Source: Methanosaeta sp. PtaB.Bin039 (lineage in GTDB: Archaea; Halobacteriota; Methanosarcinia; Methanotrichales; Methanotrichaceae). From it: a stretch of DNA of 43,063 bases. The notes below the pieces were generated by a model, which saw only the letters and a list, made by a program, of their open reading frames with translations, was not told where the DNA came from and searched no databases. Location of the stretch: assembly GCA_002067795.1 (NCBI GenBank), contig MVQI01000072.1, positions 1-43,063 of the forward strand, read 5' to 3'. The stretch's first letter is position 1. Each line of letters starts with the position of its first letter. The translations under genes and the position numbers were made by a program. Shown here piece after piece: positions 24,380 through 32,167 of the stretch.

Positions 24380-25036
24380 TCAGGGCTGGCAAGAGGACTG
24401 CCCCGCCAGCTCACTCAGTCGCTTCAATGCCAAGAGCGCATCCTCTGCCTTCAGGTCTGCCGGCTCTCTTTCCAGGAAATCCCGAAATTTCTCCCATCCC
24501 GGGACCTGGCTCTCGGCCATGGCCAGCAGGCCCTGGTAGGTACGCCTGGGAAAGTACAGGGAGCGGGCGATTTGCAGCAGTGCATCTGCAGCCTCGGGAT
24601 CTATGTAGCCCGACGACTGGGCCAGCCTCAGGTTGTGCCTGATGTTGACCAGAGGCTCTGAGAGGGGGACAAAGGTCACCGGATCGAAGGTGAGTGCCAC
24701 CTCGTCGTCAGATACCAGCCTGCCTGTTCGAAACGCCTGGTAGATCTCGCCTATGCCTTCCATCCCGTAGCGGTCCATCTCGGCAGCCCGCAGCGCACCC
24801 ATGCTTGAGGCCCCAACCACCTTGACCCCCATTCCAAGAGCATCGAGGATCTCCTTGTGGGCGACTGAGCAGTCCTGGAAGAATACGCCGTCGATCAGGC
24901 CTATGAGATCCGCGCCCCGCCGAGCCGCTGCAAGCAGATCCCCCCGCCTGGCCGGCGGGCGGAACTCCGCTTCAAGGACCTCTTGGGCCTGCTCAAGCGG
25001 CAGGCTTGGGCCTAGGAATACCACCACTCTTGGCAT
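24380..25036 (-). CDS. tfuA: TfuA-like protein, partner of YcaO in McrA thioamidation
   Basis: A 218-residue protein starting MPRVVVFLGPSLP, with PPARRGDLL, GLIDGVFFQDCSVAHKEIL and GASSMGALRAAEMDRYGM (75-92), all TfuA hallmarks. In methanogens TfuA with YcaO is required for thioglycine in the alpha subunit of methyl-coenzyme M reductase, and TfuA is thought to help deliver sulfide. The start at 25036 overlaps the ycaO 3' end by 44 bases, so translation is coupled. A longer frame to 25108 is antisense to ycaO. The adjacent Gly-Gly carrier and E1 genes suggest the sulfur donor is a thiocarboxylate. Confidence 0.93.
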   Translation of the reverse strand: MPRVVVFLGPSLPLEQAQEVLEAEFRPPARRGDLLAAARRGADLIGLIDGVFFQDCSVAHKEILDALGMGVKVVGASSMGALRAAEMDRYGMEGIGEIYQAFRTGRLVSDDEVALTFDPVTFVPLSEPLVNIRHNLRLAQSSGYIDPEAADALLQIARSLYFPRRTYQGLLAMAESQVPGWEKFRDFLEREPADLKAEDALLALKRLSELAGQSSCQP

Positions 25037-26216
25037 TGCGGCACCGCCTGCCGACCCGCTCGGAGTCCACTGCCGATATCTCAAGTCCCGGAACCAGAAC
25101 CCGCACAACGGGAACTCCTATCTCTGGAGAGGTCAGGTCCACCACGACAACGCGCTCAAGCCCGGCCTCCTGCACCTGGGAGATCATATGCCTGATATCC
25201 ACGGAGAAGTCGGGGCTGTCGAGAGATCCCAGCTGATCGAAGTCCTCCTGGGAGCTCGCCAAAAACCAGTGCCGATTGAACCTCTTCATGCGGTCGTAGC
25301 CGATTCGCCGGCGGAAGTCGGCGGTGGCGGTATCCTCCCTTGCACCGTGAATCTGGGTGAGTCGGCTCTGAGCCACCTCCGTCAGTGCCCGCAGAAGGGC
25401 TATCTTGGCGCTTGTGTGAGTGCCCATGCCGGTCGTGAGCAGCGTGGGGTCCTTGAGCTGCACATCGTCTGCTATTGCCGCAAGGGTGGGCACACGGATG
25501 TCGCTGGTGATGTCTCGCAGGTAGATGTCCACCCCAGCCTGGGCGAATCTGTCCAGGAGCTGCCTTGCCAGGCCGTCGCCGGAGTAGGTGACCATTGGGC
25601 CCATCTGCTTCGAGAACTCGGCCACCGACCATGCATCCCGCTCTATGACCTCGGCCAGGCCGTGAAATACAGCCTCTTCCATCTTGTTTCCAGAGGCGAG
25701 GCCGGTCGTATTGGTCCGAAAAAGCCGTGTGTACGGCGAGGGAAGAGGATGATATACGGCATTGGCCGGGACGAGGATCTCCTGGGCGCTGGCGAGGTCG
25801 GTTCCCCTAACCCAGGGTATCGGAGTATCCGGATCTGCCCCAACGGGCAGTATCAGGTCTCGGGGGTCAAGCGCTTCCTCGGAGAGCTCGGAGAAGCGCG
25901 AGACGAACAGGTCACGTCCCTGCACCTCGGCAGAGTAGCGCTCGATTCCCTCCATGATTGCCGAGACCCTGGCTTCTGCAGGGGTGGCCCCCTTGCCGTT
26001 GTAGACGGAGACCGCGCCCCTATCGGCTGTCGGGCGGATTGAGGAAAATACCGGGATGCCGATTCTGTCCAGGCCGGTGATGTCAGCCACCCTGGTAATG
26101 CCTGCTGCAGGCATCCTCTCCTCCACAACTGCCAGGGTCTCCTCTGGAGACACGACCCGGTGTGTGTCCTCTTTATAGCGCTTTTGGCACGGTTGAAGTA
26201 CGATCAGTCCTATCAT
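24993..26216 (-). CDS. ycaO: YcaO-family ATP-dependent thioamide-forming enzyme (McrA-glycine)
   Basis: A 407-residue enzyme that phosphorylates a backbone amide with ATP so sulfide can replace oxygen; in methanogens the target is a glycine of McrA. ATP/Mg-binding motifs are AIMEGIERYSAE (87-98), GLAEVIERDAW (187-197) and ALTEVAQSR (277-285). The N-terminal region (RPTADRGAVSVYNGKGAT) is typical of the methanogen subgroup. The C-terminal end is Pro-rich (GIPRPKPAA), resembling the PxPxP tail of some YcaO proteins. ATG 26216 overlaps the upstream Cys-rich gene's stop as ATGA; the longer frame to 26453 is not protein-like. The mcr genes are not in this window. Confidence 0.93.
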   Translation of the reverse strand: MIGLIVLQPCQKRYKEDTHRVVSPEETLAVVEERMPAAGITRVADITGLDRIGIPVFSSIRPTADRGAVSVYNGKGATPAEARVSAIMEGIERYSAEVQGRDLFVSRFSELSEEALDPRDLILPVGADPDTPIPWVRGTDLASAQEILVPANAVYHPLPSPYTRLFRTNTTGLASGNKMEEAVFHGLAEVIERDAWSVAEFSKQMGPMVTYSGDGLARQLLDRFAQAGVDIYLRDITSDIRVPTLAAIADDVQLKDPTLLTTGMGTHTSAKIALLRALTEVAQSRLTQIHGAREDTATADFRRRIGYDRMKRFNRHWFLASSQEDFDQLGSLDSPDFSVDIRHMISQVQEAGLERVVVVDLTSPEIGVPVVRVLVPGLEISAVDSERVGRRCRNAKSGGIPRPKPAA

Positions 26217-27220
26217 CTCCTGGAAGGGGAGGGCTTTAAGATCTCCTGGGCGTCTCCCCGAAGAAGCATATTTGTAAGCGCGCTGAGCGAGCAGAGGGTG
26301 CCTCGACCCTCTACCTCCACCCCAGCCACCCTGGCCACAATGCCGCCATCGGCCGAGACCTCGATCTCGGCGCCTATGTCCGAGAGACGCTGCAAAATCA
26401 CGTTTCCGGTTGCGCCCATTGACTTCTCCATCCAGCAGTGTTTGAATGGGCACAGGTTGCAGTAGAGCTTGAACTGCTCGGCACTGGCCTGAGGCACCAG
26501 GTTTGCGGCGATCTCCGCCTTGACTGTCGCGTAGGCCATGCAGCAGCCCAAAACGTCATGAGCAAGCGTCTCATCGCCCTTCGTCAGGGTCACGCGGACG
26601 TGGCCGTCCTTTACATGGTAGTGGTTCACTATTCCGAGATCGCGTTTCTTGCGCCCGGTATTCGGCCGGTCTCTTAAGGCCGCTCTCATCTTCTCGGCAA
26701 GGGGTGGGTAAAATGCCGCGGCAACGGTGACGGCACATGTGGGACAGTAAGACGGAGGTGAGCTGGCCACGACCCGACCGCAAGAGTCCTGGAACTCTGC
26801 AATCACGCCCATTCCAACCCTGCGGATAAGAGTTCGCCCGCCTGCCTCTTTTACCGAATTGAGGGCTATCACCGCTGATGTGACCACCCGGCCAAAGCCA
26901 GAGAGTTCCGCCACCCTGGTTATGGTCTCCTGGTCGCTTGTCCCGTCCCGGCGGAGCTGTTCCTCCAGGCGGGGCGGTATGAGACCAGCATCCAGCTCTG
27001 CGGCCAGTACGGCCGGCGACCACACTATGCCAAGGCCCTCTCCGACTGGCTGGCCCCGCTCGTCAAGGATCCTGGCAAGGATCCCATCCGGCAGTTCCTG
27101 GGCCTGGATCGACCAGCCGGCCTGGCAGATCTCCTCTGCCACCGCATGACAGGCGCCACAGACCCCTTCTCGGGGATGGATGGCCCTCTCTACACGCTCA
27201 CGCAATTCCTGAATTGACAT
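26213..27220 (-). CDS. Cysteine-rich protein of unknown function, first gene of the ycaO-tfuA operon
   Basis: A 335-residue soluble protein with eleven cysteines: CGAC at 21-24, Cys32, Cys147, CPTC at 159-162, Cys226-Cys227, and Cys254-x2-Cys257-x4-Cys262 (CNLCPFKHC). The spacing suggests metal or iron-sulfur binding or persulfide chemistry. A helical N-terminal part has SDQETITRVAELSGFGRVV, resembling a small helical motif, followed by alpha/beta sequence. I do not recognise the family. It is preceded by GGGAG and a TATA box at 27281, and its stop overlaps the ycaO start (ATGA), so it leads the thioamidation operon. A role in sulfide supply or McrA handling is inferred from position only. 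Confidence 0.85.
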   Translation of the reverse strand: MSIQELRERVERAIHPREGVCGACHAVAEEICQAGWSIQAQELPDGILARILDERGQPVGEGLGIVWSPAVLAAELDAGLIPPRLEEQLRRDGTSDQETITRVAELSGFGRVVTSAVIALNSVKEAGGRTLIRRVGMGVIAEFQDSCGRVVASSPPSYCPTCAVTVAAAFYPPLAEKMRAALRDRPNTGRKKRDLGIVNHYHVKDGHVRVTLTKGDETLAHDVLGCCMAYATVKAEIAANLVPQASAEQFKLYCNLCPFKHCWMEKSMGATGNVILQRLSDIGAEIEVSADGGIVARVAGVEVEGRGTLCSLSALTNMLLRGDAQEILKPSPSRR

Positions 27221-27278
27221 GGCTCTCCCGGCCCAAATAAAGACCTTGATGCCGACTTCACCATCTTCTCCCCATCGA

Positions 27279-27292
27279 AGAGATATAAAACC
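27279..27292 (-). promoter_or_regulatory. TATA box of the thioamidation operon
   Basis: The minus strand reads GGTTTTATATCTCT, about 65 bases before ATG 27220, inside the 107-base gap after the thioesterase gene. It suggests the operon is transcribed independently of the thioesterase, with a leader of about 35-40 bases. Confidence 0.5.
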
Positions 27293-27327
27293 TCTTGATG
27301 AGGAAAGGCCGCATCCGGAAAAATCTT

Positions 27328-27747
27328 CTAATCCAGGAATGGCAGGCGATCGCCCTTGCCGTAGGCCGTGGCCTGGGCGGTGGCGATCAGCTCTCCGGCC
27401 CTGTTCCTTGCTTCAAGTTGGTAAGTTGATACCCTGCGGGACCGGTTGATCTCCCTGGCCTCGGCGTACAGCGGCTCTCCAACCCTCGCAGGCCTCAGAT
27501 AGTTTACGCTTACGTTCAGAGCTACATATACCGTACCATGGGAGTTGGCGGCAGCCCCGAAGGCCTGGTCCAGCAAGGAGAATATCACGCCTCCATGGAC
27601 CGTTCCGAAGATGTTTCCGGTATCCTCTGAGGGCAATAGCTCCACCCTGGCATATCCCCGGTCAAGCTCCAAGAGATGCATTCCCAGCCGCTGGCCGTAA
27701 CTCTGGCCGTTTGTCGCCTCAAAGATCCGCTGCAAATCGTCGTCCAT
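27328..27747 (-). CDS. PaaI-type hotdog-fold thioesterase
   Basis: A 139-residue single hotdog-domain protein with the PaaI pattern: GMHLLELDRGYARVEL, GNIFGTVHGGVIFSLLDQAFGAAANS with the catalytic HGG-x-x-x-x-x-x-D arrangement, and VALNVSVNYLRPARVGE. Such enzymes hydrolyse acyl-CoA thioesters. The real substrate in a methanogen is unknown. It is transcribed away from the 156-aa gene; a TATA-like TTTTATAG lies about 40 bases upstream. It is separated from the thioamidation operon by a promoter. Confidence 0.9.
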   Translation of the reverse strand: MDDDLQRIFEATNGQSYGQRLGMHLLELDRGYARVELLPSEDTGNIFGTVHGGVIFSLLDQAFGAAANSHGTVYVALNVSVNYLRPARVGEPLYAEAREINRSRRVSTYQLEARNRAGELIATAQATAYGKGDRLPFLD

Positions 27748-27843
27748 CTATCCGATTCCCCGTACGGGCTGATAGCCTGATACTATAAAATGGGATTGTC
27801 GGTTCGCCGGAAAAGCAGGAGAGGCCGAAGTATCCCGCGAAAC

Positions 27844-27854
27844 GGTTATATCCG
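27844..27854 (+). promoter_or_regulatory. TATA box of the 156-aa gene
   Basis: GGTTATATCCG lies about 26 bases before ATG 27875, the spacing expected of a leaderless archaeal transcript. Confidence 0.5.
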
Positions 27855-27874
27855 ATATTTTCGGTTATTATCCC

Positions 27875-28345
27875 ATGTCTGCCCTGCCGGCCCGGCCGGG
27901 CCTGATCGCGCTTGAGGTCAGCGGAGCCAGCGCCTCGATCTTCATTACGCACGGGACCGTCAACCTCTGGTTCGGCAGGAGCGCCGACCATAACCTTGTG
28001 GCCATGGTCTTAAAGGTGATAGCCAGGGTGGACTCGGCTGCAGAACACGAAAAGGTGATAACCTGCCTCTTTGAGGAGATAGGCCAGCTCGAAGGAAACG
28101 GCTACATCCTCACCTCTTATTCCCGGCAGGGAGACCGCTACCGGGCCATCTTCGTCGTGCCATTTTCCAAGGAGCGGGCATTGAACCTGTTCGTCGATAA
28201 CGTTGTTGAGGAGCTGGGCCAGGGAGATCTGCACCTCTCATTGCGCTGGCGAGGCGGCAGCGCACGGATGAGGGCGCTATCAAGGGAGCTTGAGAGGGTC
28301 AAGTACTTCACCACCTTCCAGCCTACATACAAAGAGCAGTCCTGA
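27875..28345 (+). CDS. Unknown soluble protein, 156 aa
   Basis: No family recognised. The protein has a compact alpha/beta look, with strands such as GLIALEVSGASASIFI, YILTSYSRQG and YRAIFVVPFSKE, and no signal peptide or TM segment. It has a clear promoter and is probably co-transcribed with the aminotransferase, which starts 31 bases after its stop. The pairing may point to amino-acid metabolism, but nothing in the sequence shows this. Confidence 0.7.
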   Translation: MSALPARPGLIALEVSGASASIFITHGTVNLWFGRSADHNLVAMVLKVIARVDSAAEHEKVITCLFEEIGQLEGNGYILTSYSRQGDRYRAIFVVPFSKERALNLFVDNVVEELGQGDLHLSLRWRGGSARMRALSRELERVKYFTTFQPTYKEQS

Positions 28346-28376
28346 AAAGTTGCATACATGATAGGACGGTCTGATT

Positions 28377-29483
28377 ATGAGGTTCGCCTGCAACATCATG
28401 GAGATGGAGACGTCCGGCATCCGCAAGTGCTTCGATGGTGCCGGCCCCGGCTGCGTTAACCTGAGCATCGGCCAGCCGGACTTCGACACCCCAAAACACA
28501 TTAAGGAAGCGGCAATCGCCGCGATTTTGGCCGGGCAGACCGGATACACCCCAAACCTGGGCACACCTGATCTGCGGGCGGCCATCTGCGAGAAGTTCCG
28601 CAGGGAAAACGGTCTCGAGTTTTGCCCGGATCAGATCATGGTCACCTCTGGTGCCAGCGAGGCCCTGTTCCTGGCGATCAGGGCCCTGGCAGGGCCAGGT
28701 GAGCAGATCCTGTTGCCCGATCCCGGGTTCCTGTCCTATGGCGCCCTGACCAGGGCGGTGGGTGCCGAGCCGGTGGGAGTGCCCCTGGGAGATGAACTGC
28801 GGATGGACCCAGAGGCGGTGGCTGAGAGGATAGGCGACAGGACGAGAGCTGTGATCGTCAACTCCCCCGCCAATCCCACAGGTGCGGTGCAGACAGAAGG
28901 AGAGCTCAAGGCCCTTGCCGAGATCTGTCAGGACAAAGGTATAGCCCTGATCTCAGACGAGGTTTACGAGCATTTCATTTACGAGGGAAAGCATTTCAGC
29001 CCGGCCCGCTTCGGCGACTCGGTGATAACCATCAACGCCGTATCCAAGACCTATGCGATGACAGGTTGGCGTCTGGGCTATCTGGCGGCTCCGTCAGAGG
29101 CGCTTGAAGCGATGCTGAAGGTGCACCAGTATGTGCAGGCCTGCGCCTCATCGATATCCCAGGCTGCGGCACTGGCTGCGCTGAACGGACCCCAGGAATG
29201 CGTCGGAGCCATGAAAGAGGCCTTCCGCCGCAGGCGGGACTTCCTGGTGGGGGAGCTCTCGTCATTGACCGACCTTGTGGTTCCGCAGGGAGCGTTCTAC
29301 CTATTTCCGAGAGTGGGAGACGGCGACGCTGTTGCAGCCAGCCTGGTTAGGGCTGGGGTTATAGCCGTTCCCGGATCGGCCTTCGGGGAGAGGGGCAGGC
29401 CGTATCTGCGTCTGTCGTACGCCGTATCAGACGAGAACCTGAAAGAGGCGCTTCGCAGGATCAGGTCGGTCCTGGCTGGCTAA
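28377..29483 (+). CDS. PLP-dependent aminotransferase, class I/II (aspartate aminotransferase-like)
   Basis: A 368-residue fold-type I enzyme. Visible are NLSIGQPDFDTP, the glycine loop VTSGASEALFLA, NSPANPTGAV with the substrate Asn, LISDEVYEHFIYEG with the PLP-ring Asp/Tyr, SKTYAMTGWRLGY with the PLP-binding Lys, and the C-terminal YLRLSYA with the carboxylate-binding Arg. It belongs to the archaeal aspartate/aromatic aminotransferase group, and the amino donor cannot be told from sequence. It is the second gene of a likely two-gene unit with the 156-aa protein. Confidence 0.93.
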   Translation: MRFACNIMEMETSGIRKCFDGAGPGCVNLSIGQPDFDTPKHIKEAAIAAILAGQTGYTPNLGTPDLRAAICEKFRRENGLEFCPDQIMVTSGASEALFLAIRALAGPGEQILLPDPGFLSYGALTRAVGAEPVGVPLGDELRMDPEAVAERIGDRTRAVIVNSPANPTGAVQTEGELKALAEICQDKGIALISDEVYEHFIYEGKHFSPARFGDSVITINAVSKTYAMTGWRLGYLAAPSEALEAMLKVHQYVQACASSISQAAALAALNGPQECVGAMKEAFRRRRDFLVGELSSLTDLVVPQGAFYLFPRVGDGDAVAASLVRAGVIAVPGSAFGERGRPYLRLSYAVSDENLKEALRRIRSVLAG

Positions 29484-29535
29484 AAAAAAGCCATTGGACT
29501 TCGGCCAACAATCACGCAAAGGCAGCCTCGTGCCT

Positions 29536-29618
29536 GGCCTTTGGTCTCCCACCCAGCCCCTTCTCAGATCAGGGATGCTCGACGGTTGTACTTTTTCGGG
29601 CTGGGAGGGAGATTGGCC
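29536..29618 (+). other. Long imperfect hairpin between aminotransferase and aIF5A genes
   Basis: GGCC, TCTCCC and CCCAGCCC on the left (29536-29559) pair with GGGCTGGG, GGGAGA and GGCC on the right (29598-29618), about 18 pairs with a 38-base loop that contains a T5 run. It may terminate or protect the aminotransferase mRNA. A small RNA is possible, though no promoter for one is obvious. Confidence 0.4.
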
Positions 29619-29726
29619 AGCCAAGGTACAGATATCCTTTAAATAGCACCAGATTTATTCCGTCCAGCGAGTCTGAAAGACTAAACTGACGCTAACCAGT
29701 CACTATGATCGAGTAGGTTGATTCAA

Positions 29727-30110
29727 ATGAAGGAGCAGGTTGAGATAAGGACCCTTAAAGAGGGCCGGTATGTGATTATCGATGACGAGCCGTGCATAAT
29801 AAAGAGCATAGCACATTCCAAACCCGGCAAGCACGGGTCTGCCAAGGCAAGGATCGATGCCATAGGCATATTCGATAACCAGAAGAGGTCCATCGTCTCC
29901 CCGGTCACCACAAAGGTATATGCCCCGATTGTTGAGAGAAAGAGCGGCCAAGTGCTGACCGTCGGCGACAACTCGGTTCAGCTCATGGACCTGAAGGACT
30001 TCAGCACAGTGGATATACCGATAACCGAGGACATGAAGCCCAAGCTTGAGGCAGGAAAGGAAGTGGCCTACCTCTCGTCCATGGGCAAGGTCAAGATGGA
30101 CCTGCGGTAG
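29727..30110 (+). CDS. Translation factor aIF5A
   Basis: A 127-residue factor that rescues stalled ribosomes, notably at polyproline. The N-terminal SH3-like domain carries the hypusine loop SKPGKHGSAKARI, in which Lys35 (PGKHG) is the residue modified to hypusine or deoxyhypusine; the C-terminal OB domain follows. ATG 29727 is preferred over an in-frame TTG at 29718. A TATA-like TTTAAATAG at about 29638 would give a leader near 60 bases. The agmatinase gene begins 3 bases after its stop. Confidence 0.96.
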   Translation: MKEQVEIRTLKEGRYVIIDDEPCIIKSIAHSKPGKHGSAKARIDAIGIFDNQKRSIVSPVTTKVYAPIVERKSGQVLTVGDNSVQLMDLKDFSTVDIPITEDMKPKLEAGKEVAYLSSMGKVKMDLR

Positions 30111-30113
30111 AGG

Positions 30114-30968
30114 ATGTTTACGCGGGGCGTCTTCGCGGATGCGGAGGCCGAAGCCGAACAGGCCGACTTCCTGATCCTGGGGATGCCTTATGATGCTACC
30201 GGCTCATTTCGGACCGGATGCAGGGAGGGCCCTTCAGCGCTGCGGAAGGCCTCCTACAACTTCGAGCCCTACGACTGCCGCCACAGAGTGGACCTCTCCA
30301 CGCTTCGCGTGGCAGATGCCGGGGATCTGGAGCTGGGATCTGATCCATCTGCGGCGTGGCAATCGATAGAGGACGCTTTTGGATTTCTGCCGTCATCGCC
30401 ACTGCCTGTGGTCATGGGCGGAGAGCACTCGATAACCCCGCCCATAGTCGGGTCACTGGCAGGCATTGGAGAGATCGGCGTGCTGGTACTGGATGCCCAC
30501 CTGGACCTGCGGGACGAGTATGGCGGAAGCAGCCTCAGCCACGCCTGCGCCAGCCGACGAATGCTTGAGCAGCCCATTCGGGGATACTCGACAATCGGGA
30601 TTCGCTCGGGATCTGAGGAGGAGTTCGAGTGGGCTATGGAGAATGGGATCGACTATCATACGGCTGAGGAGGTTGAGGAGCGGGGCATAGCTTCTGTTCT
30701 CGAAGACGCCCTCTCCTGCATTGCAGCAGACCGGATCTACCTCTCGATCGACATGGACGTACTGGACCCGGCGTATGCCCCCGCGGTTGGAAATCCGGAG
30801 CCGTTTGGGCTTGACCCCCGCCAGGTCAGGCATGTCGTCGAGCAGGTGGCAGGCAGGGCGGCGGGACTGGATGTGGTTGAGATCGCCCCCGCTTACGACG
30901 GCGGGCAGACTGCAGCGCTTGGGGCAAGGCTGATCAGAGATTTCCTGGCCAGGGCATCACTGGGATAA
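30114..30968 (+). CDS. speB: Agmatinase/arginase-family ureohydrolase
   Basis: A 284-residue Mn-dependent ureohydrolase with GGEHS, DAHLDLRDEYGG and SIDMDVLDPAYAP, the metal-binding signatures. It probably splits agmatine to putrescine and urea. It starts 3 bases after aIF5A behind GAGG, so the two are co-translated. In archaea agmatine can itself be transferred to the aIF5A lysine and later hydrolysed, so the gene pair makes biochemical sense for (deoxy)hypusine formation. Formimidoylglutamase or another ureohydrolase activity remains possible. Confidence 0.92.
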   Translation: MFTRGVFADAEAEAEQADFLILGMPYDATGSFRTGCREGPSALRKASYNFEPYDCRHRVDLSTLRVADAGDLELGSDPSAAWQSIEDAFGFLPSSPLPVVMGGEHSITPPIVGSLAGIGEIGVLVLDAHLDLRDEYGGSSLSHACASRRMLEQPIRGYSTIGIRSGSEEEFEWAMENGIDYHTAEEVEERGIASVLEDALSCIAADRIYLSIDMDVLDPAYAPAVGNPEPFGLDPRQVRHVVEQVAGRAAGLDVVEIAPAYDGGQTAALGARLIRDFLARASLG

Positions 30969-31065
30969 GCCAAATCGTCTCTCCAATCTTCCTGATAGGG
31001 CTGATAACCGGAGGGGCTGCCCAGATCCATCATTGCCATTTCCATCCTATCGTGCGACTTTTCAT

Positions 31066-31995
31066 CTATCCTGTGGAAAGACGGCTGACCCAGACGGAAT
31101 CGCCCACATCTGCTGCGGCCGCTTCGGCGGCTGAGCCCTTGTTTATGGAGATCTGAAGCATATCTTCGGAGCTTGTCATGGCCACCCAGGAGCCGGCCTG
31201 CACGTCGCCGTAGGTGGTCGCAAGGGTCACCAGGTTGGTGCTATCGCCAACGGTTATCGCCAGCACCTCGCCGGCATAAAACCCGGCCTCTTGAAGAAGG
31301 GGCCCTGGTATATTGGTCATGAGGTTTCCGAATGTGTCGATGTGCACAACTGAGCCGTGCAGGCCGGATGAGTCCCTGAATGCAGATGTAAGGTTGAGCC
31401 GCACAGGATCGCTGATCTGGGGGCCCACGAGCTCAGGCGGAACTCCGCCGGCGAGGTGGGCTGCCACCGGTCCGTAGATGTCCCGGCCGTGAAACGTTGA
31501 GGAGACGCCGGTTGACCTCATCAGGCTTCTGTTGCTGATCTGAAAGGCCCGGGACAGCCCCAGGCTGTCCATGATCCCGGTGAATATGCCGTTGTCAGGC
31601 CCGACGAAGAGCTTTTTGTCTTTGCTCTCAAGGACAATGGCCCGCCGCCTCGTGCCCACTCCTGGGTCCACCCCTGCCACAAAGACGGTTCCTGCGGGGT
31701 ACTCCCTGGCAGCGACCGAAAGAAGATACGACCCCTCTGCCACATCGAATGGCCTGACCAGATGGGTGATCGTGGATATGCGAGCGTTTTGGTTTGCGGC
31801 ATAGATGGCACCTTCAAGGGCTCCTGCCTCCGACCCGGCAGTCCCGTAATCGGTGAGTACCGCAATCAGGTTTAGGGAGGCGTCCCCGCCGGAAGGCTGG
31901 CCAGCCTCGTCGCCGGAGAGGCAGCCGGTGCAGATGGCCAGTGGCAGGAGGACCAGGAGGAGCGAGAGAGGGTGGCGGGGAATAGGCGGGATCAT
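31066..31995 (-). CDS. Lipoprotein SAM hydroxide adenosyltransferase-like protein (DUF62 family)
   Basis: A 309-residue member of the family that splits S-adenosylmethionine to adenosine and methionine. Seen are IAVLTDYGTAGSEAGALEGAI, GTVFVAGVDPGVGTRRRAIV, VGPDNGIFTGI, TFHGRDIYGPVAAHLA and IDTFGNLMTNIP. Unusually the N terminus is a signal peptide with a lipobox-like ICTGC (Cys25), so the mature protein should be attached outside the membrane, whereas most relatives are cytoplasmic. A TATA-like CTATATC lies about 20 bases upstream. The gene stands alone between agmatinase (convergent) and the S9 peptidase. Its substrate outside the cell is unclear; binding another halide or nucleoside is possible. 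Confidence 0.88.
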   Translation of the reverse strand: MIPPIPRHPLSLLLVLLPLAICTGCLSGDEAGQPSGGDASLNLIAVLTDYGTAGSEAGALEGAIYAANQNARISTITHLVRPFDVAEGSYLLSVAAREYPAGTVFVAGVDPGVGTRRRAIVLESKDKKLFVGPDNGIFTGIMDSLGLSRAFQISNRSLMRSTGVSSTFHGRDIYGPVAAHLAGGVPPELVGPQISDPVRLNLTSAFRDSSGLHGSVVHIDTFGNLMTNIPGPLLQEAGFYAGEVLAITVGDSTNLVTLATTYGDVQAGSWVAMTSSEDMLQISINKGSAAEAAAADVGDSVWVSRLSTG

Positions 31996-32167
31996 CGCAG
32001 GGGGATTTGGCAGTGATGAGATATAGAGTCAACTGAAAAGCACGCTGCTGCCGTTTGGGCGGAGAAGGGTCCTGAAAATCCAACCTGTATCAACGATATT
32101 GCCAGCCGTGCCGTTTTGTTTCAGAATCCTGCATTCAATTGAGATCTTATGCTGCCTCCAAAGAGCA

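Noticed and set aside
24801-26042. 413-codon plus-strand frame opposite YcaO/TfuA
   Set aside because: It is an antisense frame created by GC-rich codon bias; the minus-strand genes carry all the conserved motifs.
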